From assembly GCA_947495295.1 (NCBI GenBank), contig CANLYJ010000002.1, positions 248,001 to 312,000 on the forward strand: a stretch of DNA of 64,000 nt, written 5' to 3'. This document shows positions 42,224 through 51,606 of this stretch, one piece after another. The notes under the pieces were generated by a model. The model searched no databases and was not told the origin of the DNA. It saw only the letters and a list, made by a program, of their open reading frames with translations. Made by a program: the position numbers and the translations under genes. The stretch is from an uncultured Paracoccaceae bacterium (lineage in GTDB: Bacteria; Pseudomonadota; Alphaproteobacteria; Rhodobacterales; Rhodobacteraceae). Positions within the stretch are counted from its first letter, which is position 1; every line of letters begins with the position of its first letter.

Positions 42224-43075
42224 CTAATCCGTCAATTGGTATTCAACAAACAGTGTTTCCTGAAAAGGCTGAAAATTGTTGTCTGAAATCAGTGTCAGGC
42301 GCAGCCCGGTGCCATCATGCCAGACGGCGATCCCCTCAAGGTTGTCAAAATCGCCAAGCCCGGTTTGTATGATATGTTCCTCTGCCCCGCCGGTCAGATC
42401 AAACCGGCGGATGCGGTTGCGAAAGCCGATCCCTAGAAAGTCGCGTTCCAGCAGATAGAGCCGCCCGTCCGGCCCGATGTCGGCACCCACCGGCAAAAAC
42501 GGGCCGCGCCGGGGAATGTCGAATGGCTGATCCCAGACCCCATCTTTCAACCGCGTCACCGGGAACGGCCAACCGGCCCGGCCGGACCGTTCGGGCAACG
42601 TATATAGCGCGCCATCAGGGCCGATCGCCAGCGCCTCCAGCGAGGCGTTTGGCGCGATTTCTGCGTGATCCGGGTGAAGGATCGCACGGGATGTCGGCGC
42701 GCCGACCGCCTCTAACATGCGCAGGCTATGCGTGCGTTCAAACGAAATGATGATCGTGCCGTCCGGGGCGATGGCCAGACCTTCACTGTCGTTCCTGTCG
42801 CGACGAAACCGGCTACCGATACTGTCGGTCAGGCCGGTCAGCGGGCCTGCATCGATGCCGGTGATCACCCCATCGGTGCGGATGAACCGCCCCGTGACGA
42901 TACTGCCCCGATCCGTGATGGCGGTGAAATCCATGCCATCGGCAGACACCTCAAGCCCGGAAAACCCGCCAGAGCCCTTTTCGTCCCGGTCCCAGACATA
43001 AGTCCCAAGCAATAGCGGCTCGGCACTCGTAAAGGACGCCCAGAGCAGGGCAATCAGTGACAGAAACAGACGCAC
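42224..43075 (-). CDS. Secreted esterase-like/phytase-like beta-propeller protein
   Basis: The 283-residue protein starts at a GTG (43075) directly after the mepA stop (TAAGTG). It has a signal peptide (FLSLIALLWASFTSA) and repeated beta-propeller blades with family motifs FSGLEVSADGMDFTAITDRG, NDSEGLAIAPDGTIIISFER and NLEGIAVWHDGTGLRLTLIS. This is the 'esterase-like activity of phytase' domain. The true substrate is unknown; the fold suits a periplasmic phosphoesterase or lactonase. It is cotranscribed with mepA and the MFS gene. Confidence 0.82.
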   Translation of the reverse strand: MRLFLSLIALLWASFTSAEPLLLGTYVWDRDEKGSGGFSGLEVSADGMDFTAITDRGSIVTGRFIRTDGVITGIDAGPLTGLTDSIGSRFRRDRNDSEGLAIAPDGTIIISFERTHSLRMLEAVGAPTSRAILHPDHAEIAPNASLEALAIGPDGALYTLPERSGRAGWPFPVTRLKDGVWDQPFDIPRRGPFLPVGADIGPDGRLYLLERDFLGIGFRNRIRRFDLTGGAEEHIIQTGLGDFDNLEGIAVWHDGTGLRLTLISDNNFQPFQETLFVEYQLTD

Positions 43076-43981
43076 TTAGTTGGCGTTCAACACACCCAGG
43101 CATTGGCCGGGCAGATTGGCCATGGTCAGTTCCGCACGCGGTCTGGACGGCGTCGGATTGGGGTCGGGCGGTGGTGGGTTCAGGATACGATCCACCCAGC
43201 CCTGCGCCTCGGCACAGCCATCACCGGGCGGGGGCGGCGCCTGATCGGTGCAACCGGTATTACCCGCAGGGCAGTTCAGCCGCACATGGAAATGATAGTG
43301 GTGACCCCACCATGGTCTGATCTTGTTCAGCCAGCTGCGGTCACCGGTCGCTGAATTGCACATCGCGACCTTGGCACCGGGAAAGACAAAGATGCGGGCG
43401 ACACGCGGGTCAGATGCGGCGGCCCGCAAAATGGCCTCATGCTGCGGGGTCCAGCGGCTATTGGTAAAGGCCCCGCTGCTGCGGCGCATCGAGATGGAAG
43501 AGATATTTTCCCGTTCATTCGGTGTCAGGTCCAACCGCTTGGGTGGCAGCATCCAGATATCGGCATCAAGGCCGGTCTGGTGGCTGCGATGGCCGGTCAG
43601 CATCGGGCCGCCACGGGGCTGGGACATGTCACCGACATAAAGCCCGGCCCAGCCCGGCTGGGTAGCGGCGAACCGGCTGAGGTCCTGGACAAAATCCACC
43701 GTTTCAGGCTGCGCCCAGTTGCGATTGCGCGACAGGCGCATGGCCTGCCAGGTGGGGCCGGTTTCAGGCAATTGGGTTGCGCCCGCCTGACAACCACGGG
43801 CATAGCCGCCAACAGCCTGTGACTGCTGGGCGGACCCGGTCGGCGCGGCCCCGAACAAAGTTTTGGCGACACGGGTGTCATTGGTATTTTGAGTGGCGAC
43901 ACTGACCTTCGGGGCGGGGGGTTCCGACTGGCACGCGGCCAGCCCCAGGGCGATACATACTGCTGCGATTATGCGGACCAT
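43076..43981 (-). CDS. mepA: Penicillin-insensitive murein endopeptidase (MepA)
   Basis: The 301-residue protein cuts D-Ala-meso-DAP cross-links in peptidoglycan. It is predicted to be a lipoprotein (lipobox ALGLAAC). The LAS zinc-peptidase motifs are visible: GHRSHQTGLDADIWM with zinc His and Asp, and WWGHHYHFHVRL near residue 222 with the second zinc histidine. Cysteines that form disulphides in MepA are present (CQAGATQ, MCNSATGD, LNCPAGNTGC). The C-terminal proline-rich extension is not catalytic. Its start overlaps the MFS gene by 13 nt. Confidence 0.93.
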   Translation of the reverse strand: MVRIIAAVCIALGLAACQSEPPAPKVSVATQNTNDTRVAKTLFGAAPTGSAQQSQAVGGYARGCQAGATQLPETGPTWQAMRLSRNRNWAQPETVDFVQDLSRFAATQPGWAGLYVGDMSQPRGGPMLTGHRSHQTGLDADIWMLPPKRLDLTPNERENISSISMRRSSGAFTNSRWTPQHEAILRAAASDPRVARIFVFPGAKVAMCNSATGDRSWLNKIRPWWGHHYHFHVRLNCPAGNTGCTDQAPPPPGDGCAEAQGWVDRILNPPPPDPNPTPSRPRAELTMANLPGQCLGVLNAN

Positions 43982-45342
43982 TCTGCGCGATCTCCGTCTT
44001 TATTGACCCACCGTAACAGGAAAAGGCCCATCAGGAAAAGGATGATCACAGGCAAAAAGCCCAATTGCACATTGCCGGTCATATAGGTGAACAGGCTGAT
44101 CGATGCCGGGGCCAGAAACGCGGTGGCCTTGCCGGATAGGGCGAACAGGCCAAACGCCTCTGCGGGACGGTCAGGATGGGTGTGGCGGACCATCATGGAC
44201 CGCGAGGCGGTGTAAACCGACCCACCCGCACCACCGATCAGGACCCCGCAGGCGTAAAAGATGATATCAGGTAGCGATGATCCTTCGGCTAATGGGATGC
44301 CAAAAATCTGTTCGCGGGACATGCCAACAATGACAGTGGACACCAGGATCAGGATCCAAACCATGGTACGGATGACCGGTTTCGGCCCAAAGCGTTGATC
44401 AGCCATACCTGATAGCCATGTGGTGATCGCGGCAGCAATCGCAGCGACAATACCGAACACGCCGATTTCAATTGTGCTCCAGTCCAGCACCAGTCGGGCG
44501 TAAATCCCGCCAAAGGCATAAAGCGCGTTCAACGCATCGCGATAAAACATCGAACCGACGAGAAAATTCAGCAGGCTTTTGCGGTGGGCTACACCCTTTA
44601 GCGTGGTCCACAACTCGCCAGTTACAGCGCGCAACTTGGTGGATTTGCCTTTGACGTTGGGGTCATCACGCACCCATAAAAAGAACGGGATGATGAAAAT
44701 CACATACCAGATGCCGATGAACGGGCCGACCGACCGGGTGCCTTCGCGCATCTCCGGATCAAGGCCGAACAGGGGCGGATTGCCCAACAGGGTCACACCC
44801 TGATCATTCTCGGCCATCAAAAGCAGCACGAAAAACAAGGCCAGAACGCCACCCCAATACCCAAACGCAGCGCCGGAGCCTGAAATTCGACCGACGTCCT
44901 CATCATTGCCCAGCGATGGCAGAATCGCATTGACGAAGTTCAAGGCGCTCTCGGCGGCGAAAAAGCCCACGTAAAAGATGATGAGCATCAAAAATAGGGA
45001 CGATCCGTCCGGTGTCAGCCCCCATAACATGCAGGCCGCGGCGACATATATGATGGAGAAAAACGCGATCCACGGGATCTTGCGGCCTGAATTGTCGGCG
45101 AACGCACCCAGAAACGGGGCAGTAAACGCGATCATAAGCCCTGCGACGGTTTGCCCGGCGGACCATATCGATTGCGCCTGCGCCTTGGCGGCACCGCTTT
45201 CCATGCCCAGACCCAGGTAATATTCGGCCGCGACAGCCGCAAAATAGGGGCCAAAGATGAATGTCAGGCCAAGCGTATAAAAGGGTTGCGATGCCCAATC
45301 AAAGGCCATCCAGCCCCAAATCCGTTTCTTGCTGACTGCCAT
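43969..45342 (-). CDS. MFS transporter, UMF1/Atg22-like family
   Basis: The 457-residue protein starts at ATG 45342 (a start 11 codons earlier is possible) and has about twelve membrane helices. N-terminal WGWMAFDWASQPFYTLGLTF is the UMF1 family hallmark, with the later YVGFFAAESALNFVNAILPS and the MFS-like GMADQRFGPKP loop. Family members are thought to export amino acids or other solutes; the substrate is not known. It overlaps mepA, so three envelope genes (MFS, mepA, esterase-like) form one unit. Confidence 0.82.
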   Translation of the reverse strand: MAVSKKRIWGWMAFDWASQPFYTLGLTFIFGPYFAAVAAEYYLGLGMESGAAKAQAQSIWSAGQTVAGLMIAFTAPFLGAFADNSGRKIPWIAFFSIIYVAAACMLWGLTPDGSSLFLMLIIFYVGFFAAESALNFVNAILPSLGNDEDVGRISGSGAAFGYWGGVLALFFVLLLMAENDQGVTLLGNPPLFGLDPEMREGTRSVGPFIGIWYVIFIIPFFLWVRDDPNVKGKSTKLRAVTGELWTTLKGVAHRKSLLNFLVGSMFYRDALNALYAFGGIYARLVLDWSTIEIGVFGIVAAIAAAITTWLSGMADQRFGPKPVIRTMVWILILVSTVIVGMSREQIFGIPLAEGSSLPDIIFYACGVLIGGAGGSVYTASRSMMVRHTHPDRPAEAFGLFALSGKATAFLAPASISLFTYMTGNVQLGFLPVIILFLMGLFLLRWVNKDGDRAEWSA

Positions 45343-45408
45343 CTGCCTGTCCCTGTTTTTCTTTGGACCGATCAAACACCGGGCAACAGGGCGATGGCAA
45401 GCGATGCT

Positions 45409-45951
45409 TTACGTCAGGCCGCTTTCAACAGGGGGCCATGGCCGCGTTGCATCAGCGTCGACCCAGTTCTGCACCCAGTCCGGCAGCGGGGGCGGTGCGG
45501 CGTCAGATTTAATGACTTCCAGCAACCGGTGCGGGCGCACAAGCCCGTTCTTGTCGGTCAATGCGGACCGGTAGAGCGCCTGAACCGCGCATTCTTCGCC
45601 GATCCAGATCGACTGATCCAGATACATGAACTTGTCGTCCCAGCCGACCGCCTTGCTGACCACCCGGAATTTGACAAAGGGGCGGATACGCTTGCGATAG
45701 CGCACTGATACGCCCGCCATGGTCAGTCCCCAACGCTGCTGTTTCAGCGCGGCCAACAGGCCCACGCGGTAGGCCAGCGATGTGCGGCCCAGATCGAGGA
45801 TTGTCAGGATGCGGCCATTGTTCATCTCCATGAACAGGTCGATATCCTGTGGCCAGCAGCGGTGATGCGACACATGGGTGCCCAGTAGGGGCAGCGGGTC
45901 CGCCTTACGCGACAACAAATATTCCTTGGCCAGTCGGACGAGCGGATACAT
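45409..45951 (-). CDS. Acyl-CoA thioesterase-family protein (hot-dog fold)
   Basis: The 180-residue protein has one hot-dog domain of the 4HBT/Them6-like group. The active-site region is CWPQDIDLFMEMNNGRILTI, where Asp/Asn and the following helix form the catalytic cleft, and GVSVRYRKRIRPF is the central strand. It would hydrolyse a fatty-acyl or hydroxybenzoyl-like thioester. It is monocistronic, and its neighbours give no pathway clue. Confidence 0.78.
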   Translation of the reverse strand: MYPLVRLAKEYLLSRKADPLPLLGTHVSHHRCWPQDIDLFMEMNNGRILTILDLGRTSLAYRVGLLAALKQQRWGLTMAGVSVRYRKRIRPFVKFRVVSKAVGWDDKFMYLDQSIWIGEECAVQALYRSALTDKNGLVRPHRLLEVIKSDAAPPPLPDWVQNWVDADATRPWPPVESGLT

Positions 45952-46089
45952 CAGGGGCGCCTTTCATCAGTTTAACGGCCAGATGGTGTCAATTGACGCA
46001 AACGTCAACTTTAACCTTGCGGCAATGCGGGGCTTGCCCGGATCGACCAGAACACCTAGGTGATACGGGACGAAATAAAAGGCGCGACC

Positions 46090-46377
46090 ATGGTATCCAT
46101 TATCCAAATCCTGTTGCTGATCATCGGCGTTGTCCGGTTTCTTGTCATCGCGCATTTCATCATGAGCTGGCTGATCCGGTTTGAGGTGCTCAATATCCGG
46201 CAGGAATTTGTGGGCCAGGTCTGGTACACGCTGCAACGGATCCTTGACCCGATCTATAGCCGTGTGCGCCGGTTCATGCCCGATCTGGGCGGGATCGACC
46301 TGTCACCGATTGTGGTATTGATTGGGCTGGAAATCCTGCGGATCCTGATCATCAACAATCTGGGCGCCTTCGTTTGA
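46090..46377 (+). CDS. YggT-family membrane protein
   Basis: The 95-residue protein starts at ATG 46090; the open frame begins ten codons earlier. It has two membrane helices, IIQILLLIIGVVRFLVIAHF and SPIVVLIGLEILRILIINNL, separated by the family signature YTLQRILDPIYSRVRRFMP. YggT proteins are broadly conserved and linked to cell shape, osmotic stress or division, but the biochemical role is unclear. Here it is not beside proC or ftsZ, its common partners elsewhere. Confidence 0.88.
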   Translation: MVSIIQILLLIIGVVRFLVIAHFIMSWLIRFEVLNIRQEFVGQVWYTLQRILDPIYSRVRRFMPDLGGIDLSPIVVLIGLEILRILIINNLGAFV

Positions 46378-46466
46378 TCCTGTTTCTGCCGACCTGAAAA
46401 TCAATTCCGGTCAGACGGTTGCAGCATCGCGGAAATTCCTCAAAACTGGGCCCAAAGGGGCAACAG

Positions 46467-46483
46467 GCGGTTTTTTGAACCGC
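46467..46483 (+). promoter_or_regulatory. Short hairpin in the leader of the PA2779-like gene
   Basis: GCGGTT pairs with AACCGC around a TTTTG loop, ending 20 nt before ATG 46504 and just upstream of the GAAGGAAGGA ribosome-binding site. It could modulate translation. The 6-bp stem is short. Confidence 0.3.
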
Positions 46484-46503
46484 TAGAAGGAAGGAATTTA
46501 CCC

Positions 46504-46905
46504 ATGGGCCTATTCAATATGACCAAAACGGGCGTCGCTATTGCACTGTCCGCACAGCTGGTTCTGGCAACAACAGCCGTCACCATGGCGCAGGCCGAAA
46601 TGCTGGGCACTGACCTTGCGATTTCGAAATATGCGCAGCATCAGGACCGCACCTTCCTGATGAATGAATTGCAGCGCGACGATATCCGGGCCGAGATTGT
46701 GCGCCTTGGCGTTGACCCCGCAGAGGCAGAGGCCAGGCTTGCCGCACTCACCGATGCAGAGGTCGCCAGCATCATGGTGCAGATGGAAAAGGACAATGCC
46801 GGGGCTGATGTTGTCGGCACGCTTTTCACGATCTTCGTAATCTTGCTGGTGACGGATATCCTGTGTCTGACACGAATCTTCAACTTCACCCGTTGCGTGC
46901 GTTAA
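46504..46905 (+). CDS. PA2779-family small membrane protein
   Basis: The 133-residue protein has an N-terminal signal or membrane segment (GVAIALSAQLVLATTAVTMA), a short helical central part with LQRDDIRAEIVRLGVDPAEA, and a C-terminal membrane helix (GTLFTIFVILLVTDILC). This is the PA2779-family layout. The central segment resembles a coiled or degenerate HEAT-like motif seen across the family. Function is unknown. It is always seen next to a PA2778-like C39 peptidase, as here, where the two genes overlap by 43 nt. Confidence 0.8.
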   Translation: MGLFNMTKTGVAIALSAQLVLATTAVTMAQAEMLGTDLAISKYAQHQDRTFLMNELQRDDIRAEIVRLGVDPAEAEARLAALTDAEVASIMVQMEKDNAGADVVGTLFTIFVILLVTDILCLTRIFNFTRCVR

Positions 46906-47705
46906 TTGCCATATTGGCGCTGGGCTGGCTGACAGCCTGCGCCGCGCCATTCGACCCTGATGAACGACTGAGCGTCGACGTACCCACGCGCGCGGCTGTC
47001 GCCGACGTGCCGCTGATCCAGCAAGAGGCATTCTATTGCGGTCCCACCTCCATCGCTATGGTGATGCAATGGTCCGGGCATGACGTCACACAGGCCGATA
47101 TCGCTGCGCTGGCCTTCAGCCCCGGCGCGGGCGGGACCTATCTGGCGGATATGATCGGCAGCGCCCGCCGCAAAGGGCAACTGGCGGTCGAGGTGAACAA
47201 TTTCGATACGCTGCTGGGCGAGGTGAGCGCGGGGCACCCGGTGATCGTCTTTCAAAACCTTGGACTGGGGATAGCACCAGTCTGGCATTACGGCGTGGTC
47301 ACCGGCTACGACCTGCAAAAGGACGCGGTGTACCTGAATTCCGGGCAACTGGATCAAATGGTCATGCCATTCGCCCTGTTTGAACGCACGTGGCGGCGCG
47401 GCGACTTCTGGGGTCTCGTCGTGTTGCCCCCGGACGATCTGCCCGCAACCGCGCCGGAAACAGCCGTTCTGAATGCGGCGGCGGCGTTGGAAAGGGTGGA
47501 ACAGTTTCAGGCCGCTGAAACGCTCTACGAAACCGGGGCCACACGCTGGCCGGACAATTGGCTGTGGCAGTTCGGGCTAGGGAACGCGCGCTACGCGCAA
47601 GGAGACCTGCGCGGCGCACGCAGGGCGCTTCTACGCGCGCGGGCAATCGCCCCAGACATCCCGGAAATCCAGACCAACCTCACTCACGTGCAAAGTCTGA
47701 TGTAG
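46863..47705 (+). CDS. PA2778-family C39-like cysteine peptidase with TPR tail
   Basis: The 280-residue protein starts at GTG 46863; a TTG at 46893 is an alternative. A lipobox LTAC lies at the end of the signal peptide, so it is probably a lipoprotein. The C39-type peptidase domain has catalytic cysteine in EAFYCGPTSIAMVMQWSG and histidine in HYGVVTGYD. After about residue 190 come TPR-like repeats (AAETLYETGATRWPDNWLWQ). The 43-nt overlap with the PA2779-like gene implies tight co-expression. The peptidase target is unknown. Confidence 0.85.
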   Translation: MSDTNLQLHPLRALIAILALGWLTACAAPFDPDERLSVDVPTRAAVADVPLIQQEAFYCGPTSIAMVMQWSGHDVTQADIAALAFSPGAGGTYLADMIGSARRKGQLAVEVNNFDTLLGEVSAGHPVIVFQNLGLGIAPVWHYGVVTGYDLQKDAVYLNSGQLDQMVMPFALFERTWRRGDFWGLVVLPPDDLPATAPETAVLNAAAALERVEQFQAAETLYETGATRWPDNWLWQFGLGNARYAQGDLRGARRALLRARAIAPDIPEIQTNLTHVQSLM

Positions 47706-47711
47706 CGCGGC

Positions 47712-48674
47712 CTACTCCGCCAAATGGCACGCCGCACGGCTGGTGCCGATCTGGCGCAAGTCGGGGCGTTCGGTTCGGCAGCGATCCACGGCGAAGGGGC
47801 AGCGCGGGTGAAAGGCGCAGCCTTTGGGCGGTTCAATCGGGTTGGGGATTTCACCCTCGGGTGGCACAACCTCGCGGCCAAAGGCATCCAGACGCGGCGC
47901 GGCCTCCAGCAACATCTGGGTGTATGGGTGTTTGGGGTCGGAAAACAGCGTGTCGGGATCGGCCTCTTCCACCAGACGGCCCAGATAAAGCACACCGATC
48001 CGATCCGCCATGTGTTGCACCACGGTCAGGTCATGGCTGATCAACAGATAGGTCAGGCCAAAACTGTCCTTCAGATCGCTCATCAGGTTCAGGACCTGTG
48101 CCTGCACAGACACATCCAGCGCTGATGTGGGTTCGTCACAGACAATCAGCCGTGGTTCCGATGACAGGGCGCGGGCGATGCAAATCCGCTGACGCTGACC
48201 ACCGGAAAACTCATGCGGGAACTTGCCCGCATCTTCCGCTGAAAGACCCACCTGTTCCAGCAGCCGTTCTGCCAGACCCTTTGTCTCACCACCGCGCGCC
48301 AGCACCGGTTCCACAATGATATCGCGTACACGCCAGCGTGGGTTCAGGGACGCATAAGGATCTTGAAAGATCATCTGGATATCGGCGCGAACGGCAGACA
48401 CCTTGGCCGCATCCGTTTCATGGGCCAGATCAACGCCTTCAATCTCAACATTGCCGCCAGACGGGGTCAGCAGACCGACCAGCATCCGCCCAATCGTCGA
48501 TTTACCGGACCCGCTTTCGCCCACCAGCGCATAGGTGCTGCGTTCGGCGATATCAAAATCAACCTCTGACACGGCTTTCAGAAACAATTTCGGCTGGCGT
48601 TCAATCACCCGGTTCAACCAGGGTTTTGACACGTCAAAGCTACGGCTGAGGTTCTTGACCTTGACCAAATCCAT
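47712..48674 (-). CDS. Oligo/dipeptide ABC transporter ATPase (DppF-like)
   Basis: The 320-residue ATPase starts at ATG 48674, overlapping the DppD-like stop by one base (TGATG). Walker A is GESGSGKST, signature FSGGQRQRI, Walker B LIVCDEP, and the C-terminal oligopeptide-family block is CAFHPRCPFAVDRC with later Cys. Members energise uptake of peptides, nickel, opines or short glycosides. It is the last gene of the operon. An earlier start at 48710 lies inside the upstream gene and is rejected. Confidence 0.9.
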   Translation of the reverse strand: MDLVKVKNLSRSFDVSKPWLNRVIERQPKLFLKAVSEVDFDIAERSTYALVGESGSGKSTIGRMLVGLLTPSGGNVEIEGVDLAHETDAAKVSAVRADIQMIFQDPYASLNPRWRVRDIIVEPVLARGGETKGLAERLLEQVGLSAEDAGKFPHEFSGGQRQRICIARALSSEPRLIVCDEPTSALDVSVQAQVLNLMSDLKDSFGLTYLLISHDLTVVQHMADRIGVLYLGRLVEEADPDTLFSDPKHPYTQMLLEAAPRLDAFGREVVPPEGEIPNPIEPPKGCAFHPRCPFAVDRCRTERPDLRQIGTSRAACHLAE

Positions 48675-49648
48675 CAAGCAGTCCTTTCGCGGACAATCGG
48701 GAACCAGCATGCGGCGCGACCTTCAACCCCTTGGGGGCCGGGATCGTGACGGCATTTATCGGCAACATAGGGGCAGCGGGGATGGAATGCGCAGCCATCC
48801 GGCAGGGCATTCAGGCGGGGCATTGATCCGGGGATCTGATGCAACCGGGATTTGCCACGCGACGCCAGCGGGGTCGAGGCCATCAGCCCGTCAGTATAAG
48901 GGTGGCTGGGGCTGGTCAGGATCTCGCGGACCGGGCCAAGTTCGGCCAGACGACCCGCATACATCACCGCCACACGGTCGGCGGCTTCGGCAATCACGCC
49001 CATGTCATGGGTGATCAGCATGATCGCGGTGCCCCGTTCACGGCAAAGCTTTTTCAGCAAGGCCACGATCTGGGCTTGCACGGATACATCCAGCGCGGTT
49101 GTCGGTTCATCGGCAATCACCAGCGACGGTTCGGCACAAAGGGCAAGCGCGATGACCACACGCTGGCGCATGCCGCCGGAAAATTCATGCGGATAGCTGT
49201 TCAACCGGTCGGCGGCGCCGGGGATGCCGACCTCTTGCAAGGCGGCGATGGCGCGCTGTTCGGCCTCTGACCGGCTGATATCCAGATGGGTCAGCATCGT
49301 TTCGGTCAGCTGATCGCCGATCTGCAACAGCGGGTTCAACGATGTCAGCGGGTCCTGAAACACCATGCCGATTTCCTTGCCGCGCAAGCGGCGCATCGCA
49401 TCGCCGGACAGCTGATCAATGCGGGTGCCGTTCAACCAAATCTCGCCCTTGGCAATACGGGCGGGCGGGTTCAGCAGGCCGATCACGGCATTGCCCGCCA
49501 TGGATTTACCCGCGCCACTTTCGCCAACAACGCCAAGAATTTCGCCTGGCTGGATATCATAGCTGACCCCATCGACAGGGCAGACAACGCCTTTGCGCGT
49601 GGGAATTTCGACCGACAGATCGCGGATCGACAAAACAGGTTCAGTCAT
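48674..49648 (-). CDS. Oligo/dipeptide ABC transporter ATPase (DppD-like)
   Basis: The 324-residue ATPase has Walker A GESGAGKS, signature FSGGMRQRV, Walker B LVIADEPTTALD, and the C-terminal CAFHPRCPYVADKC block. It pairs with the DppF-like ATPase as a heterodimer. The ATG at 49648 shares one base with the DppC-like stop (TAATG); the same overlap recurs at the next two boundaries, so all four genes are translationally coupled. Confidence 0.9.
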   Translation of the reverse strand: MTEPVLSIRDLSVEIPTRKGVVCPVDGVSYDIQPGEILGVVGESGAGKSMAGNAVIGLLNPPARIAKGEIWLNGTRIDQLSGDAMRRLRGKEIGMVFQDPLTSLNPLLQIGDQLTETMLTHLDISRSEAEQRAIAALQEVGIPGAADRLNSYPHEFSGGMRQRVVIALALCAEPSLVIADEPTTALDVSVQAQIVALLKKLCRERGTAIMLITHDMGVIAEAADRVAVMYAGRLAELGPVREILTSPSHPYTDGLMASTPLASRGKSRLHQIPGSMPRLNALPDGCAFHPRCPYVADKCRHDPGPQGVEGRAACWFPIVRERTA

Positions 49649-50604
49649 TAACGTAGCCTTGGGTTCAGCGCATCGCGCAGCCAGTCGCCCAGCAAATTGA
49701 CGCTCAGCGCAAGGGCCAGCAGCGTGACGGCAGGGAATAGCAGGATCCACCATTCACCGGAAAACAGAAAGCCTTGGCCGATACGGATCAACGTGCCCAG
49801 TGATGGCTGGGTCGGGGGGGCGCCGACGCCGAGGAATGACAAAGTCGCCTCTGCAATAATCGCCAGCGCCAGCGAAATAGTTGCAATCACCAGCACCGGC
49901 GACAGCACATTGGGCAGGATATGGCGCAGCATGATCGCACCGGGCTTGCGCCCGATCAGGCGGGCCGCGGCGACGTAATCCTTGCTTTTTTCGACTAGCG
50001 TGGCGCTGCGCACGACGCGGGCAAACTGCACCCAATCGGACAGGCCAATCGCCAGGATCAGCACCCATATCGCCATCTGATCGCGGTATTCGACCGGGGT
50101 GATCCCCTTGGCGATGCCAAAGATCAACATCGCCACAAGGATGGATGGAAAGGTCAGCTGCACATCGGCAGTGCGCATGATGATGGTTTCGGTCCAGCCC
50201 CCGAAATAGCCCGATATCAGGCCCAGCGTGATGCCCAGCACCATCGCAAACAAGACAGCGGCGACACCGACAAATAGCGAAATCCGCATACCGTAAAGGA
50301 TGGTTGAAAACACATCGCGGCCCTGGTCATCGGTTCCCAACAGGAACGTATCACCGGTGAAGGCGTTAGGTTCCATCGGTGCGGTAAACCCGTTCATCAG
50401 GTTCAGCGATGCGGGATCAAACGGGTTGGTCGTGGCGATCAGCGGGGCGAACACGGCCGAAAGCACAAGGATCAGCACCACGATGCAGGACACAATCGCC
50501 ACCGGCGAGCGTTTGAAAGCGTAGACAAAATCGCTTTCCATCGCCACGGCAAAGCGGGATTTGTCGCGGACGGGTGTTTTTTCAAGGTTGGGTGTGTCGG
50601 TCAT
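49648..50604 (-). CDS. Oligo/dipeptide ABC transporter permease (DppC-like)
   Basis: The 318-residue permease has six membrane segments, with an N-terminal cytoplasmic part (KTPVRDKSRFAVAMESDF) and the extracytoplasmic insert FLLGTDDQGRDVFSTILYG typical of DppC. The EAA-loop ATPase contact is YVAAARLIGRKPGAIMLRHILPN, which I split as YVAAARLIGRK and RHILPN. It forms the channel with the DppB-like permease and is coupled to both neighbours. Confidence 0.9.
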   Translation of the reverse strand: MTDTPNLEKTPVRDKSRFAVAMESDFVYAFKRSPVAIVSCIVVLILVLSAVFAPLIATTNPFDPASLNLMNGFTAPMEPNAFTGDTFLLGTDDQGRDVFSTILYGMRISLFVGVAAVLFAMVLGITLGLISGYFGGWTETIIMRTADVQLTFPSILVAMLIFGIAKGITPVEYRDQMAIWVLILAIGLSDWVQFARVVRSATLVEKSKDYVAAARLIGRKPGAIMLRHILPNVLSPVLVIATISLALAIIAEATLSFLGVGAPPTQPSLGTLIRIGQGFLFSGEWWILLFPAVTLLALALSVNLLGDWLRDALNPRLR

Positions 50605-51584
50605 TAATGGGCTCCGGCCCGGTCGGCGCGCAGGCGCGGGTCAATCAGGAAATACAGGACATCAACGATCAGGTTGATGCCCACAAACATTACCGAGATC
50701 AGCATCAAATAGGCGGCCATGACCGGGATATCGACAAACTGAATGGCGTTGATGAACAGCAGGCCAACACCGGGCCACTGAAATACCGTCTCGGTAATGA
50801 TGGCAAAGGCGATAATTGACCCCAATTGCAAACCGATGACCGTGATCACCGGCATCATGGTGTTTTTCAACGCATGGCGGAAATTCACAACCCGGTCGCG
50901 CAGGCCTCGCGCACGGGCAAAACGGATATAGTCCTGGCGCAAAACCTCCAGCATCTCGGAACGCACCAGCCGCATAATCAGCGTCATCTGGTAAAGGCCC
51001 AGCGTGATGGATGGCAGGACCAGCGCCTTTAACCCTGTTTCGGTCAGAAAGCCGGTGGTCCAATTGCCGATCCTGACGGTTTCCCCCCTGCCGAAACTGG
51101 GCAACCAGCCCAGTTCGACAGAAAAGATATAGATCAGCAATATCCCGATCAGAAAGGTCGGTAAGGACACCCCGATCAGTGATGCGGACATGATGAAATT
51201 TGCGCTGAACCCATTTCGCCTGATCGCGGTAAACACGCCCAATGCGATACCCATCGCAATCGCCAGAAAACCGGAAACAGCGGCCAGTTCCAGCGTGGCA
51301 GGCGCACGTTCCAGCAGGATATCCGATACCGGACGGCCCTGCCGGTAGCTGACCCCGAAATTGCCCTGTACGGCGTTTTCCAGAAAGCGGAAATATTGCA
51401 CGGCAAAGGGCTGATCAAGGCCCAGCTGCCCGCGCAACCGGTCGATATCTTCCTGTGTGCGTTCCTGCCCCAGCATGTTGTCGATAGGATCACCGACAAA
51501 GCGGAACATCCCAAAGGCGACCATCCCGACGATCAACAAAACCAATCCCGACTGCGCGACGCGTCGTATCAGATATGCCAGCAT
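50604..51584 (-). CDS. Oligo/dipeptide ABC transporter permease (DppB-like)
   Basis: The 326-residue permease begins LAYLIRRVAQSGLVLLIVGM and has the DppB-type periplasmic part with DPIDNMLGQERTQEDIDRLR and LGLDQPFAVQYFRFL, then six helices. The ATPase-contact loop is YIRFARARGLRDRVV with NFRHALKN. It overlaps the DppC-like gene by one base and lies 22 nt after the second binding-protein gene. Confidence 0.9.
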   Translation of the reverse strand: MLAYLIRRVAQSGLVLLIVGMVAFGMFRFVGDPIDNMLGQERTQEDIDRLRGQLGLDQPFAVQYFRFLENAVQGNFGVSYRQGRPVSDILLERAPATLELAAVSGFLAIAMGIALGVFTAIRRNGFSANFIMSASLIGVSLPTFLIGILLIYIFSVELGWLPSFGRGETVRIGNWTTGFLTETGLKALVLPSITLGLYQMTLIMRLVRSEMLEVLRQDYIRFARARGLRDRVVNFRHALKNTMMPVITVIGLQLGSIIAFAIITETVFQWPGVGLLFINAIQFVDIPVMAAYLMLISVMFVGINLIVDVLYFLIDPRLRADRAGAH

Positions 51585-51606
51585 TGATTTTGTTCCTGCT
51601 TCGTCT

